From: Liolophura sinensis
Taxonomy: Eukaryota; Mollusca; Polyplacophora; Chitonida; Chitonidae
Direction: 5' to 3'
Assembly: GCF_032854445.1 (NCBI RefSeq)
Contig: NC_088305.1
Span: forward strand, 12,467,606 to 12,531,605
DNA: 64,000 bases
Below the pieces are notes generated by a model. It was not told the DNA's origin. It saw only the letters and a program-made list of their open reading frames with translations, and did not search any database. Positions 10,594 to 22,705 of the stretch are shown here, piece by piece; position 1 is the first letter of the stretch, and every line of letters starts with the position of its first letter. Both the position numbers and the translations under genes were made by a program.

Positions 10594-12900
10594 CTATCTC
10601 AAACTAAGGTTATGTGTGTGGCTACTTCGCAGCCTCAGTATCAGCCTAGGACTGGTAAAAATCCCAGGTTGTCTCCGACTGGCGTATGTTATGATTATAA
10701 TGGTAAGGGCTGCAAATTTCCACACAAGTGCAGTAATTTTGGTCTCGGCCACCCACAGTCTCAGTACCGTGCTTTTCATCTTTCACACAACACAAAACAA
10801 GCTACCCAACCAATTATTTCAATTGGCAAAAAGCCCAGTTTATGAAGACATTCTACAGGATAGGCTAAGGAACTACCCACTTTCAGGCATCAAACAAGAG
10901 TTACTTCCAGGCTTCCGGTGTGGTGTCAGGTTCTGCTACACAGGGCCCAGAAACTCCAGGCAATCACTTAACTTAAAGTCCGCAAAGGAAAATCCAGATC
11001 TAGTTATAAAAACAAATAAAGAAATGAGAAGAATAGCTGGCCCATTTATGGATCGACCGATTAGCAACCCCCGAATTTCCCCGCTTGGGCTTGTTGATTT
11101 TATAGATCCTCCACAAAATTTGATAGAGCTGTGGACATTATTCAAGAGGTAGGAGTTGGTTGTATGTTGGTTAAGGCAGATGTTGAGCCAGCATTTCGCC
11201 TGTTACCAGTTTCCCCTGTCGATTTTTGATCAGCTTGGTTTCAAGTTTAATGACGATGGGATGCTTTATTCCTTGCCCAATTTTGGAAAAATGTTCGTGG
11301 TTTTTGGAACGGAATATTGACCAGAGACGTCTTAAGGGGGTACAGGATTCATTACATTGATAATTTTTTATTTGGAGATAGGACTCTTTCAGAATGTCAG
11401 CATTTGTTAGGCGCATTTTTAACAATGTGGAAAACTCGGCGTGCCCATTGCTAAGGGAAAGACATTGGGCCCTACTACATGTATCCAATTCCTGGAACTG
11501 CAACTTGATATTGAGGATATGCTTGCTAGCATTCTTCAGAGTAAATTTGTGAGAAAAAAATTGTTTTGCTGTCGGTGAAGAAGGGGAAGCTTCGTCAGAT
11601 TTAATCACTCATGGGTTGCCTGAATTTTGCCTGTCGGGCAATAATACCCGGTCGGGCCTTCTCTAGACGGCTTATAGACCTTACAATGGGATTAACTTGA
11701 CCTAACCATTCTGTACAGATTCACATTGGCGTTAAGGATGATCTCTGTATGTGGGTACAAGTTTTTAGGAATTTCATGGTAAGTGTACATTTAGCGACAG
11801 ATTTTCGTTGACATCTGATCAGTTACAACTTTTCACAGATAGCGCAAGGGGTCCATCCGTGGACTGGGGTATATATTTTTATGGTAACTGGTCTCAGGGG
11901 TGTTGGTCTTTTGATTGGTTGGAATTGGGTGTGGGCTCGGACATTACGTTTCTAGAGTTTTTCCCGGTTGTTTGTCCACAATTATCTGAGGTAACAAGCT
12001 GCGAAACAAGAAGGTAGTTGTAAGATCTGATAATATAGCAGTTGTAGCCATTCTAAATTCCCACACATCCAAATCTCAAAGAGTGATGAGCTTAGTTCGG
12101 GTTTTTGTTGTTGTGGAGTCTCCACTTCAATTTAACAGCAAAAGGCAAGCGTATTTGTGGGAGGAATAACCAGATTGCTAATTCGTTTTACCCCGTGCAC
12201 ACTGGCCCCGTTTCCGTAGTCTGGCACCGGAGGTGGATGTGCACCGCACTCAAGTACCACCCTCAGTTTGGTCTCTCTTCGTGATGAGGAAGAGCATTTG
12301 ATGTGCACGTCACTGTCTGAAAACACCAAACTGATTCACAATACAGGGGACAGAGTTTTCTCTGCATTTCGAAAGGCTATAATCTTCTGGCGGAAAGGCC
12401 TGTCCCCATTGACCATATCTCTTTGTTTGTGGGCTCACATGTCGCTGAAAAACTTGCGCCCAGTACAGCATCCACTTCTTTATCACCTCAGTCTTACCGC
12501 ATAAAAGTGCAGGGTGGAGAGATCCAAATGAAAATTTCATTGTCCGAAAAATGCTCGAAGGCATGCGTAAGCGTAGTCAGTCTAAAGAGGGGCGCTGCAA
12601 TTACACTTGATATTATGGGTAAACTCCTTGTGCTTTAGATCATGTGTGTTGGTCAGAATACGAATCCGTGAATTTTAAGGCAGCCTTCATTGGATCGATC
12701 CGCAGACGGGTAAATAAGGCGGCGGATGCGTGTATCCGGAATATTGGTGGCACCCCGATATCTCCACTAGCGAGATAGTTTTGTTCAGGGCAGATGGCGT
12801 TCATCTCTCTGCCACTGGTCTGTCCATATATCTGAACACCCTGAGTGGTGGGTTAGCAACTTTTATAAACACCAGCAGCCCTCAGCTAATTTTTCCGGCA
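10594..12900 (+). mobile_element. Ngaro/DIRS-type tyrosine-recombinase retrotransposon relic with SGNH-like end
   Basis: Plus-strand pieces follow DIRS-order order. A gag-end Cys/His segment (CYDYNGKGCKFPHKC) lies near 10687-10731. RT pieces at 10850-11400 include LRNYPLSGIKQELLPGF, YTGPRNSRQSLNLKSA and HYIDNFLFGD at the catalytic site (IDN where Y-x-D-D is expected). RNase H is at 11800-12110 (LQLFTDSA, WGIYFYGNWSQGCW, FLEFFPVV, RSDNIAVVAIL). A recombinase N-terminal region at about 12420-12690 reads DPNENFIVRKMLEGMRKR. A final block at about 12750-12860 reads LFRADGVHLSATGLSIYL, matching the last SGNH-hydrolase block known from Ngaro elements. Stops and frameshifts are many and most of the recombinase is deleted. 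Confidence 0.75.
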
Positions 12901-13890
12901 TAAGCCACGGCTATCGAAATAACCACATGGAGGTTTTTTCGTTGCGTTTCTGGCATATATATAAATTTCCTTAGACGTGGTGCAGCCCACATATCTCGTG
13001 GGTTTCAAGCGGACATAGGTCTCGCTTGGTGGCTAGATCTCTGTGGCAAATGTCTCGTACTTTGAATACAGCTCTAACACATGTGTACAATGTATATAAT
13101 ACATGGGTTTGACCACGCCTGTATATTTCGTAGGGTGAGGTTGTATACCTTGTGGTGTTCCACGGGAGCGATGAAAAGAAATTATCGGCAAACAATTGTG
13201 TTTCCGCAAGGACGGAGCTCGCGTGTGGTGTTCCCCAGGAAGTCTTAAAATCTTGGTCAAGCCCCACCTGTGTTTCCACAGGCTTGGTGTTTTACGCCTG
13301 CGTAACCATACAAAATCGATATCCTAGTGTGCCGGCGATCAGCCGTGGGGATTCAGTCACCAAGAGATAATAATGTACTTTTAGTAATGAAAACCGTGGC
13401 ATATTCTCTCCAATACATCTGATTGTTAACCAGGTTATGTAGTTAAGGGACACGCATAATTAACACATCACTAAATATTGTGGCATATTAGATTTGTGTA
13501 AGTCTGGGGATGCTATCATGGCAGAAAAAGGATTTTAAATATCTGACCTCACAACCCCAAGGGACATTCAACTGATGTTTCCACCAATAAGACGATAAAA
13601 CCAGCACTACAGCATATAGCAAAGCAGCCATGTGTTTACAGGAGTCCCCTTCTCTGTAGTAACAGCAAATTAAAATTTCAAAACATCATGATGTACATGT
13701 AAGTTTTCTTAATCTGTCATCGTACATGCTCTTCTTTATATGTAATTATATTCCCTTTTCTTTCCAAAAATGGTAACCGGATTGGGACGAAATCTTTCTG
13801 ATTTAATCAGCATGGGAATATACAGACCACAATTCAAATCAATTTACGCCCTGCCCTCAAAAAGTTCAAAGTCAACAAGTTTAATATTCA
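12901..13890. other. No gene recognised
   Basis: Both strands were read. Short open frames (for example 12971-13279 minus) overlap each other in different frames and show no family signal. Nothing supported. Confidence 0.4.
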
Positions 13891-14086
13891 TTCTTAAAGA
13901 AAGATAGGCCTATGCGCCTTCGGTACTGTACTTAAGTTTACTATTCCAGGAATAGAATTAGCACTTACCCAACCACACACTGACATCCTGCTACATGTAT
14001 GTTCCCTGTAACCTTTGACAGACAAACCCTGGATTCGTAGTCTTTCTTCTTCACGTCTGTCGGCGAAGACGGAATAACCTTGGCTT

Positions 14087-14341
14087 TTATGTAACGGTGA
14101 GTGCAGTCCTTCGATATTGCGTGGTATATTCCGGAATGTATATGCCGCCTTCGTAAATGACCTTTGCTTTAAGCTGTTTCTTCGCATTCATGCAAGGACT
14201 GTCAGATGTCTTGTGTACATACACCGATCTGAATGGTGGTACCTCGACAAACTTGTCATTCCAATTACAACCAGGTAACACCCATGGCTCAGGAATCTTT
14301 TCGCCGAGTGGAGCTCGAAAGATTTCGGCTGTTTGTTCCAC
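14087..14341 (-). CDS. Possible exon of unknown function
   Basis: The minus-strand reading is protein-like in composition: EIFRAPLGEKIPEPWVLPGC, then FRSVYVHKTSDSPCMNAKKQ and YEGGIYIPEYTTQY. It has balanced hydrophobic and charged residues, two cysteines and several prolines, unlike the random frames around it. The next frame (13894-14187) overlaps and could carry on after a frameshift with SPLHKSQGYSVFADRREE. I do not recognise a family. It may be one exon of a decayed gene or of a mobile element. Upstream on the minus strand lies a SINE-A tail fragment (14371-14446). Confidence 0.3.
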   Translation of the reverse strand: MEQTAEIFRAPLGEKIPEPWVLPGCNWNDKFVEVPPFRSVYVHKTSDSPCMNAKKQLKAKVIYEGGIYIPEYTTQYRRTALTVT

Positions 14342-14370
14342 CTTATTTGCATTGTCCTCAGCATGGAGTG

Positions 14371-14446
14371 AGTGACTGAATGACTGAGTGAGTGCTTGGG
14401 GTTAAACGTCGTACTTAACACTCTTTCAGTCATATGACGACGACCC
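14371..14446 (-). mobile_element. SINE-A 3' tail fragment
   Basis: Reverse-orientation copy of only the tail hairpin (GTCGTCATATGACTGAAAG, then AAGTACGACGTTTAACCCC) with CACT-type repeats at its left end. It is a strongly 5'-truncated insertion of about 76 bp. A possible short target duplication (cctca) flanks it. Confidence 0.7.
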
Positions 14447-14929
14447 TCAACTTGGATCTCACGTAGTCCAGTTTACACACGCCTTTTAACGCGTTCGATC
14501 AATTCCCGTCTCTTTCCTGAGACGAAGGAAATCTCGAAGAGAATTCTGTATTTCTCGAACTGATTATTTGTCAACGTCAACTTCCGACGCCATTTTGTTA
14601 CAGTTTGCTCTTCGGAAGTGGCGGAAATGTACGAACGACAACTCTTCAATAGGAGATAATCACCTTATTGAACAGAACTATAGTAGCAATTTACACGCCC
14701 CTTGGCTTCATGACTTAACCAGAATTAGGAAACGAAAATGCATTGATGTTAACTGCAATTTATTAGACGTCGCTGGGCTAGAATTACTTAAAATGTTATG
14801 TTTTCATCACATTTAACATAGTCATAGCAAAGCAACAGTACGACACAAATCTCTGAGTATAGGACTATCATCTATTTTTTGTAGGGATGTATAACACCTT
14901 AAAAATGCTGTCATTTAAACAATTGTCTT

Positions 14930-15490
14930 CCTTTCTATGCTCTTGTCCTACTCTCTATGCAGTACGTCTTAATTTTACTGTATTCCTGCTTAAACCAGGT
15001 TCTGCTGGTGGACTAAGCATCCCCGAGGCCTGGTCATTGTGCATTGTTTTAATGTGAGTGTGTTAAACGTGGGCGTGTAAATTGCAACTATTTCTGCATT
15101 TACATGAACAGTTAGAATGGAACTCTGACTGAGGTAAATTGACACAAGACCGTATTTCACTGGTTATGTGCGACCATTTGGCAGCTGTTACACTGTTGTC
15201 GCTGCTTTTGTCTTATTCTCTATCCTGTAAGTCTAAATTGTATTGTATTCCTGCATAAACCAGGGTTCCGCTGGTAGACTAAGCCTCACCGCGGCCTGGT
15301 CCATGTGCTTTGTTTTAGTGTGATTGTAAGCCAAATGTGATGACAACACAGCATTTTGAGTAATTCTATACCAGTGACGTCTAATATGTTGCAATTAACA
15401 TCACTGCTTATTTTTTTAGCTAATTCTGTTAAAGCCATGGTGCTTGCGGGCGTGCAAATTGCTACTATTTATGCATTTACATGAACAGTG
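14930..15490 (+). repeat. R1 interspersed repeat, about 1.4 units in tandem
   Basis: Two copies of a block with TGTATTCCTGC, then AAACCAG, GCTGGT and CTAAGC lie at about 14939-15060 and 15207-15330. A second block (GCATTTACATGAACAG) recurs at 15095 and 15468. Related segments occur at about 26300-26380, 27990-28050 (reverse), 38140-38390, 44970-45215, 53485-53560 and 54245-54480. It has no coding capacity and the class is unknown. Confidence 0.65.
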
Positions 15491-17690
15491 GTAAATAAGA
15501 GTGCATGTTGGGGCAATGTTCGAATCGCGGTGTAAAGGAAACATCAGTCATCATGTGCAGAGAACATATTTCTCCTTTGTGGAATGTGCTTTGGGGCAAG
15601 AACAGCATTCATTATCAGAAGCCTTCAAGAAACCCTCGACATAGCTCATCTCAAGCTAAAGATCTAGACTTATACTCCTTTCTCCCGATCCCTGAAGACT
15701 TTGCACAGCTTAGGATCATATGGTAGTATTTGTAGAAGCAAGGCTCGTTGATAATTTCGTTCTGTGCGGAAAGCAATAAAAGAACGGCTATTGCAAAACG
15801 CCACTGCGGCAATATTACAGACATATTGGGGAGAGAATGTGTTTATGCAAGGAGAAGGTAAATGGGTTTGGATGCCATACTGATAGCACAAATTAAAATA
15901 CCAGCCAAAAACAACTGAAACTCCAAAACTAAATTTATATGCTTAAAATTTAAAAATCCAGAGCAATTGTATACAGATATACTTTATTGTTAAAATTGTG
16001 AGTGACCTCCCCTTGCTTTATTGAGTTATTGCCCCTGAAACAAACAGCCGCTAGAGGTAAAGCCTACCGAATGGCTGTTTAACAAATACAATCGTTGAAT
16101 TTAATACCATCTGGATGTCATTTGTCGTTACTACGCCCTCAATACAACAAATAGAATATAACATCCTTAGCGCTTGTAAATGGGATTTCCCATTGTTGGC
16201 TATGAGTTAAAGAGCTTTAGTTCTCAATTTCATATGGTCTACTGTCGAAATATAAGAGTCATGTCCGACATTCGTATACGCCTCGTAGTCCGTATAGGGC
16301 GTTCCAAGTCGATAATCGAAAGACAGGAGAACGATATAACCAAGGACTTATGGCATAAAGGGTAAAAACTAGAACTGTAGCACAATGGTTACATGTAAGC
16401 GGCGAAACACAGCCTCTTGACCCTTTACCTCAGTTAGGGCTTACCTTTAACAATAGCCAATGTACGTACAGATGAAGTACCTTGCGCCTTTTAGTTTTTA
16501 TATGCTGAAATCCAAAAGTAAAGCATCGCCTTAAAGGCAAAGTCCCATCCCCTTGACATGTCACGTATCGAGTCCTTGGTAGCGTAGGTGACGGAAAGCT
16601 CTGTATATAGGGCAGGTGTCTTAACTTCCACAACAGCCCCCAGGAATGCAAAAGTGGAAGACAGAGACAACAGACATGACATCATTACAATATAATACAA
16701 CAGTTTTATTGAATAAAGTCCGAATCAAGAGCAAAAATGATTCCGCGCATATGTTCCTCTCCCAGGATAACCGTCCACCAGCCCGCCTCATTAAGGTAAG
16801 AAACCTGAAGACCAGTCCGCTTTACTTTGGGATGAACATCTCGCCTTACGCGTAAGATAACGCTCAATAAGCCGACTTATTTCCAGGTAGGTCCGAAAGC
16901 ATGGATGCCAAACAGCTACTGACGTTATCACCGATTGCGCCCGTTTTTCTAGTCCAGTGATGTGTCAGGCATTAACCAATCACCTGTCGGCATTCTGGCC
17001 TGGGAGGACTAAATCAAGGCTCCTGTGCACATGCTCCGCATCATATCAACTTCCGAATTTGCGGAGTAAAGACTGTACATGCTGTGGCCTGGCACAGCTA
17101 TTACTGAAATTACGGGCTGCGGAAGCAAATTAAGACTGCCCCAACTATCTCAGTCCAATAGGCGAGAGTCCAGGGGCCGCCTTGACCACGGAAGCTGGGG
17201 TGTAAAATTAGGAACTACATTAAGATATATGAAGTGCTGAATTCTTATTATTAAAGCACATATCGGTGCCCAGTGGAGCAGAAAAATGCAATTGTTGGGG
17301 TGAAATATGGGCGTCAAACTTTCACTAGGTAGCAAATAAATTTTCGCAATTCGGGCTAAAGCGATCATACATATCGAAAAATGATGCTGATGCTATGTAA
17401 AATCCCAAAGAGTATACTTTTGCAGATCATGAGTTCCATGAAATTTGTAAGCACTTCGTCCAATTTTCACTTTTTAGGAAGCCGCAAGTGTTATACATCA
17501 TTATTGAACGCAAACATGCCTCCTTTTGTTTCTCTAATGCAGTCCGAGATTTGAGACGTCTACTCACCACAGCAAGCGCGCGACAAAAGTTACTTTCCCA
17601 CCAATTTTACGAACTAAAAAGGACTGAAAAATCGTTCTGCATTTTGAGCACCCGGACGGCGTCCTGGATCACCCAAGGTGGTATTCATTT
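15491..17690. other. No gene recognised
   Basis: About 2.2 kb without domain-like readings or recognised repeats. Several 60-75 codon frames occur on both strands but overlap and lack coding character. Confidence 0.4.
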
Positions 17691-17696
17691 ATTTAC

Positions 17697-17890
17697 TTGA
17701 TTGGTGTTTTCCGGCGTACTCAATAACATTTCACTAATACGACGGCGGCCAGCATTATGGTGGGTGGAAACCGGGCAGAGCTGGGGGAAGCCCACGACCA
17801 TCCGCAGATAGCGGGAAGATATTCCAACGTACGGCCGGAGAGGAAGCCAACATGAGCTGGACTTGAACTCATAGCGACCGCATTGATGAA
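17697..17890 (-). mobile_element. SINE-B fragment
   Basis: Minus-strand copy of the SINE-B tail and body: the reversed tail GGTGTTTTCCGGCGTACTCA, then CGACGGCGGCCAGCATTATG, GGAAACCGGGCAGAGC, ACCATCCGCAG and ACTTGAACTCA (B-box side). It is truncated before the A-box, with about 15-20% divergence by eye from the complete copy at 23042. Confidence 0.8.
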
Positions 17891-18120
17891 AGATTAATGG
17901 CCAGAATCCGTAGAATTTGAAAGAGTAAAGAAGACCCTCGCGTAAACACCTAAACTTAAAATATTTGATACTTCAGCACCTACGTGTTTTTTTTACGCCA
18001 TAAAACTGAAATACGCTGTTTGGAAACTAACATACACCAGTGCTCTGAGAGAATGGTTACCTTCATCTACTGATAACCTTATTTGCAGCGAAACATTTCT
18101 AAATTGTTGTCTACATTGCA

Positions 18121-18153
18121 TGACGGAATTACATTTACCATGTAATTCCGTCA
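18121..18153. repeat. Perfect 14-bp inverted repeat carrying the GTAATTCCGTCA motif
   Basis: TGACGGAATTACAT at 18121-18134 and its exact reverse complement at 18140-18153 are separated by 5 bases. The inner motif recurs at 20843-20853 (AATTCCGTCAC) and 21230-21241 (GTAATTCCGTCA), on the far side of the transposase-like gene. It is therefore a candidate terminal or subterminal repeat of that element. Confidence 0.7.
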
Positions 18154-18384
18154 CAATAACATTGATACATAAGGGATTTATTTCTTGATACATGTTGAAG
18201 GGAAATTTATATATTTTTTTCTACTTTTTGCACCTTGACCATAACTTAAAAGTCAAATACAGTATAGAAATGAAAAGATATCATTGACTATTCAGAATGT
18301 CTGTAAAAGAATTAGTTTAAAAGAAAAAAGAATTTAAATGTTTGCCTTAATTTTAAGTTAGACTTTTCGCTATAGGTAAGTCGT

Positions 18385-20450
18385 TAAGTATGGAAAAACA
18401 GTAGCAGAAAGGCAAAGAAATATGCGTGCGAGATTGAAAATGGACCCCCCGGACTTATGGAGGATAAAAGGAAATAGAAAAAAGCACGAGAGAGATCAAA
18501 TGACACTGTCAGAGAAGCATAAGCTGTGGAAGCGGGTTAGCGATGCTGTGAGAAATTACCGACCCAGACAAACGCCAGCGACTGCCAATTACCACCAGAT
18601 GTCTGTGTACCAGTGACACAGATATACAAAACTGCCGCGCCCTTGGGAAAAGCAAAGAGAACAGCCTTTAAAGTACTACCCAAAAGCTCAACCAAAAGAG
18701 CTTCACTCTTATGGACGCTGGCGACAGGAGCTTTGGATGCGTACTTTGTACCAGCCCCAGTTCCTGGCCGCAGAATAGATGCTGATGTTCAGGAGAAAGT
18801 GATCGACTTCTATCAGTCTGATTCTGTGTTGAGAGCAATGCCCGGTAAAGCTGACTACATCACATTACGAGACAACATGGGCAAGAAGATCAAAAAAGAC
18901 ATCTTTTCTTGACACTGGCGGAGATTTACCATTCCTTCAAGGCAGACAACCAAGAAAGAGCAATTGGAAAGTCATCCTTTATTGCCGTGCGACCGAAATG
19001 GGTGCAACTTTCCTCACAAACGCCTCAAAATGTTTGTGGGTGTCATTATCACAGTAATGTCATACTATTGAAGCGCCTCATCGAAAATTTCCTGAAGTCT
19101 TTTCTTTGTATTCCAGAAAGGAATTCTTGTCGTATGCTCGCAGCATGGCGATGCATGTATGTCTGACAACTGCAACATTTGTTGTGACGGAAAACGGTTT
19201 AAGGCTAATTTCGCGAAAAAAGTCGAAGAGAACTGACACCAATACTTGAAATGGTTCAGTGGGTACAGGAGAAGGATAAATTTATCCAAAAAGAAGACAT
19301 GCAAGGAACCGTAGGAAAAGCTCTGTTGTCACTTCAAAATCTGATGCCACAGTTCTTGTGGCACTGTTTCATTAAAAACAAACCAAGCAGCAGCGTACGA
19401 CGTAAACAAAACAGCAGTTTAACTCCAGGACAGCTCTATGTGCTTATTGCAGATGGATTTTGCAGAAAACTTCCCCTGTTCGTGGCAGGATGGAATACAG
19501 TCCGTACATTGGCGTCAAAGGCAAGTGACCCTGTGCAGTGCAATGATTTACCATCGAGAGAAAATTTTCAGCTACGTCATTACCAGTGACGGTGGAGATC
19601 ATGACAAAAATGATCTCGCTGCTTTCATCTGGAAGCTCCTTGAAATAATCAAGACACAGCTCCCGACAGCACATGCTGTACGCATCTGCACTGATGGGCC
19701 ATCGAATCAATTAAAAAGTAAGTATATTTTTGCGCTTATACCTAGTCTACAAGACAAGTATAGTTTGACACTTACCTAGAAACTTCTTCGCGACCAGCCA
19801 CGGAAAGGGGCCTAATGATGCACTGGGTAGTGTAGTGAAAAGGACGGTGTACAGAAAAGTCATGACCCGTCAAATAATTGTAAATAATGCCATTGGGTTT
19901 GCAGACGCTTGCAATGGACCAAAATATAAATGCGACTTCCTTGTCATGAATAAGGAGGCAGTGCGGCATCAAGTCGATATCCTCGATGTTGAGTGTAGTA
20001 CATGAAATGGTCTCAAAGGATTCCAAGGTACTGTGAGTTCACATTGGGTCAAAACTGGGTCAGGGGAAATCGAAACAAAATTTTACACTGGCTGAAGAAT
20101 CCGAGATTATCCTATTATCTATCTCGAATCAGTGGACAATTCCTCGGTATCTGCAGATGCATCAGAAATGACGACTGGAGGAGAATCGTCAACAGAAGCT
20201 TCTGTTGGGGATGTCATTGCTGATACTACCAATGTTCCCAACGCCGATACCATCATAATGCGTTCAACCTCGAGCGAAAAGAAAACACATCAAAGTGTAA
20301 GTGGGGGTATGGTGAGAAGAACGACCCAAAATGCGAAGATGACTGGGTGCGATGTGCGAACTGCAGGTTGCGGTTTCACCTAACCTGCGCAGAGAATGAT
20401 GAAATCATTGATGATGATGCTTTCGCCTGTTACAAATTTTTTGTTTGAAC
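18385..20450 (+). pseudogene. Transposase-like gene relic with C-terminal PHD-like finger
   Basis: Plus-strand pieces follow one another in different frames. A basic N-terminus (ERQRNMRARLKMDP) lies near 18410-18460. DFYQSDSVLRAMPGKADYIT is at 18800-18865. PQNVCGCHYHSNVILLKRLI is near 19024-19083. A middle block at 19250-19400 contains LMPQFLWHCFIK. A catalytic-looking block at 19435-19740 contains LLQMDFAENF and RICTDGPSNQLKSKYIFA, with conserved Asp residues. The C-terminal stretch near 20294-20440 has DPKCEDDWVRCANCRLRFH followed by LTCAE, a PHD-like Cys/His finger. I recognise this as a repetitive invertebrate gene family but cannot name it securely; a DDE/RNase H-fold transposase is inferred. 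At least four frame breaks show decay. Confidence 0.55.
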
Positions 20451-22045
20451 TTAAGACTAAAGTAACTGTCTGGATAAGTCTATATCCTTGATGACAACCT
20501 GAAATTAGTTCGTACTTACAAAAGTGGTAAACTGCGTGTCATTGTTATTTTCTGTTACTTAGTGTTTTTGAATTGTTGCTTGCACAAATAAGCCATTTGA
20601 TAGGTATTTGTAACGAACATCTTTGCCTGTTTGAACATAGCTTTCAAGTATCAGACACCATTATTTTGTTCTTTTACCCAATATGTCGAGATTGTACTTC
20701 ACGTTTCATTCAAGTCATCTGCGTGAAAACTCGTTCGAAATTTTATGGCAAAAGAAAATTTTACGTTTTGCATTTATCTGTACACACTTCATACAATCTA
20801 TATGTTGGTGTACTCTACCGTGTCGGACTTACTCCGTAATAAAATTCCGTCACGGCATGAAAATGTAAGTCTGTCACGCGCTGACATTTCGAAATAATCG
20901 CAAATACTTCCTTATATTAAACAAAACTTTTAGAATTATGACGTTTGGATATCTTACCTTTGATAAAACATCACGTTTGTTGTGACAGGTGAAGAATATT
21001 GAAGGGTATCAAGAAACACTAAAACGTGTCAAACTCATGGATACTTTGAAGTAAGTCTGTCATGCTACATTGGTCTACAGTATGACAAAATTTTCCAACT
21101 TATTTACGACACAGTGTTTTCAAATCCGTCCACCAGGTCCCAGAATACCTATACAACACAGATTTACTCGCCATTTGCCTTAAGTTTGGTTAAACTACGG
21201 TTCAGATTATGAAAAACCATGGTAGTTGAGTAATTCCGTCACGCTGGAATTGATGAGATAATTTACTCTCTTTAAGGATGAACTGCCCAGTTTTCTTTCT
21301 CACTTTCTTTACCTAACTTACCTAATGGTATACCTGTGATATAGAAAAAAATGATGAAAACAAATAAAAGATGCATCTGGCGAGTTGCTTTACTTGTAGA
21401 AATTAAAAATATAATTAACACCAAAAATTCCGATAAAAAAACTCGCTTGTCTGCACTTGAAAGGCGCTAGTGTGCCAAATATGCATGACGTAATAGTGGT
21501 ACACCGGTTTAGAGGCACAAAGTCGCGACACTGGATTTGATCCGCGACACAGAGGACAGAGTTTTCCTACTCCTCACCTTCGGACAAAGAACCTTTAAAT
21601 CTTGGAGAGGGTGGGATTCAACTATATCAGTTCGAACCTATTAAGACAAGCCATTTGACCATGATGTTGGGGTTGTTGCACCCGCTGGTCTCCAAACTAC
21701 TGACTGGTAAGTTCCAGTTGTATGTGAACCCTCACAAACTCCATTTCTTTCATCATATATATTTTCTCTAATTCCATGTGTTTCAAACATATAGCACAGG
21801 ACACCAGTAGCGTATCTAACGTGGAGGGGGAGGGGGAGTGCGAGGGGGAGGGAGGTGATCGAGGCCGTCTTTCTCGGGTGTCACTTTTAAATGGGCGGCA
21901 CTTTAGCTCTGTTGTTGTTGTTGAGTTTAAGCGTCAGTTCAACTAATAGTAAAGAGAAAGGTTTTTAGTCAGTCGACTAGGTGATAATTTTTGTACCCTC
22001 CATTAGAGCAACTGTCTCATCAGAGACTCTTGTTTTATAAATACT
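20451..22045. other. No gene recognised; holds recurrent ATTCCGTCAC/CTGTCAC motifs
   Basis: Copies of the motif seen at 18121 lie at 20843 and 21230, and weaker forms (GTCTGTCACG at 20869, GTCTGTCATG at 21055) lie between. A G-rich stretch (GGAGGGGGAGGGGGAG) occurs near 21823. No reading frame is supported. Confidence 0.45.
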
Positions 22046-22264
22046 GGTCATTTATCTAATACTTGCATTTTATCACTTTTGTTTTAGGATTTACAGATAC
22101 GTGGCATATCGACGCTTCACCAGATAGATTTGCAAACTTCTGGGACGTTAAGTCCGAAAATTTATTCCAGCCTGTGTGGCAAGCGCCATCCGGACACGTT
22201 TTCCGTCTAAGCAATACACGAACTCCATGTACCCAAGGCCATGAGCTCAAGTGTCGTCTCCAAC

Positions 22265-22330
22265 AGCCCTTTTCAGGGCTACACTTTTCCAACAGCCCTT
22301 TTTAGGGCTACCATCATTCTCTCAAAAGAA
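22265..22330 (+). promoter_or_regulatory. Two tandem histone-type 3' stem-loops plus downstream element, without a histone ORF
   Basis: AGCCCT-TTTC-AGGGCT at 22265-22280 and AGCCCT-TTTT-AGGGCT at 22294-22309 are 6-bp stems with 4-base loops. Both are preceded by CCAAC, as in replication-dependent histone mRNAs. Thirteen bases after the second stem comes CAAAAGAA (22323-22330), in the position and sequence of the purine-rich element bound by U7 snRNA. No histone reading precedes them: the 200 bases upstream encode nothing resembling H1, H2A, H2B, H3 or H4. It is best read as a relic or a stray histone 3' end. Confidence 0.65.
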
Positions 22331-22705
22331 ATTCTTTCAATCAAAGCACTTTAAGTTAGCTTATTTATTTCATCTTAAAATGTGTATAACTTCCATGGTA
22401 TCTTCAGCAGTTCACAGTTCGAGTTTAATGCCATACTTAACGGTATTTCAGGCATACGAGGGCTGTGTCAGTGTATTACGGTTGGAGGAAACCCACGCTC
22501 CTCAGCCAGCTACTCTGATTTTAATTAAATACAAAATTCAATTAATTTATATTAAATACTAAAGTGCAATATTTCAAATGCACATGTTTCGCACAATTTA
22601 TTACATACATAAACTTTCACGTAATGACCAAGACTAAAATACGTGCCAAAATATATGCCATATTGATAAATGGCAGGAGACGAGCCAGTGCCATCAATTT
22701 ATTTG

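Noticed and set aside
22063-22305. A histone coding sequence ahead of the stem-loops
   Set aside because: No frame in the preceding 250 bases resembles any core or linker histone C-terminus.
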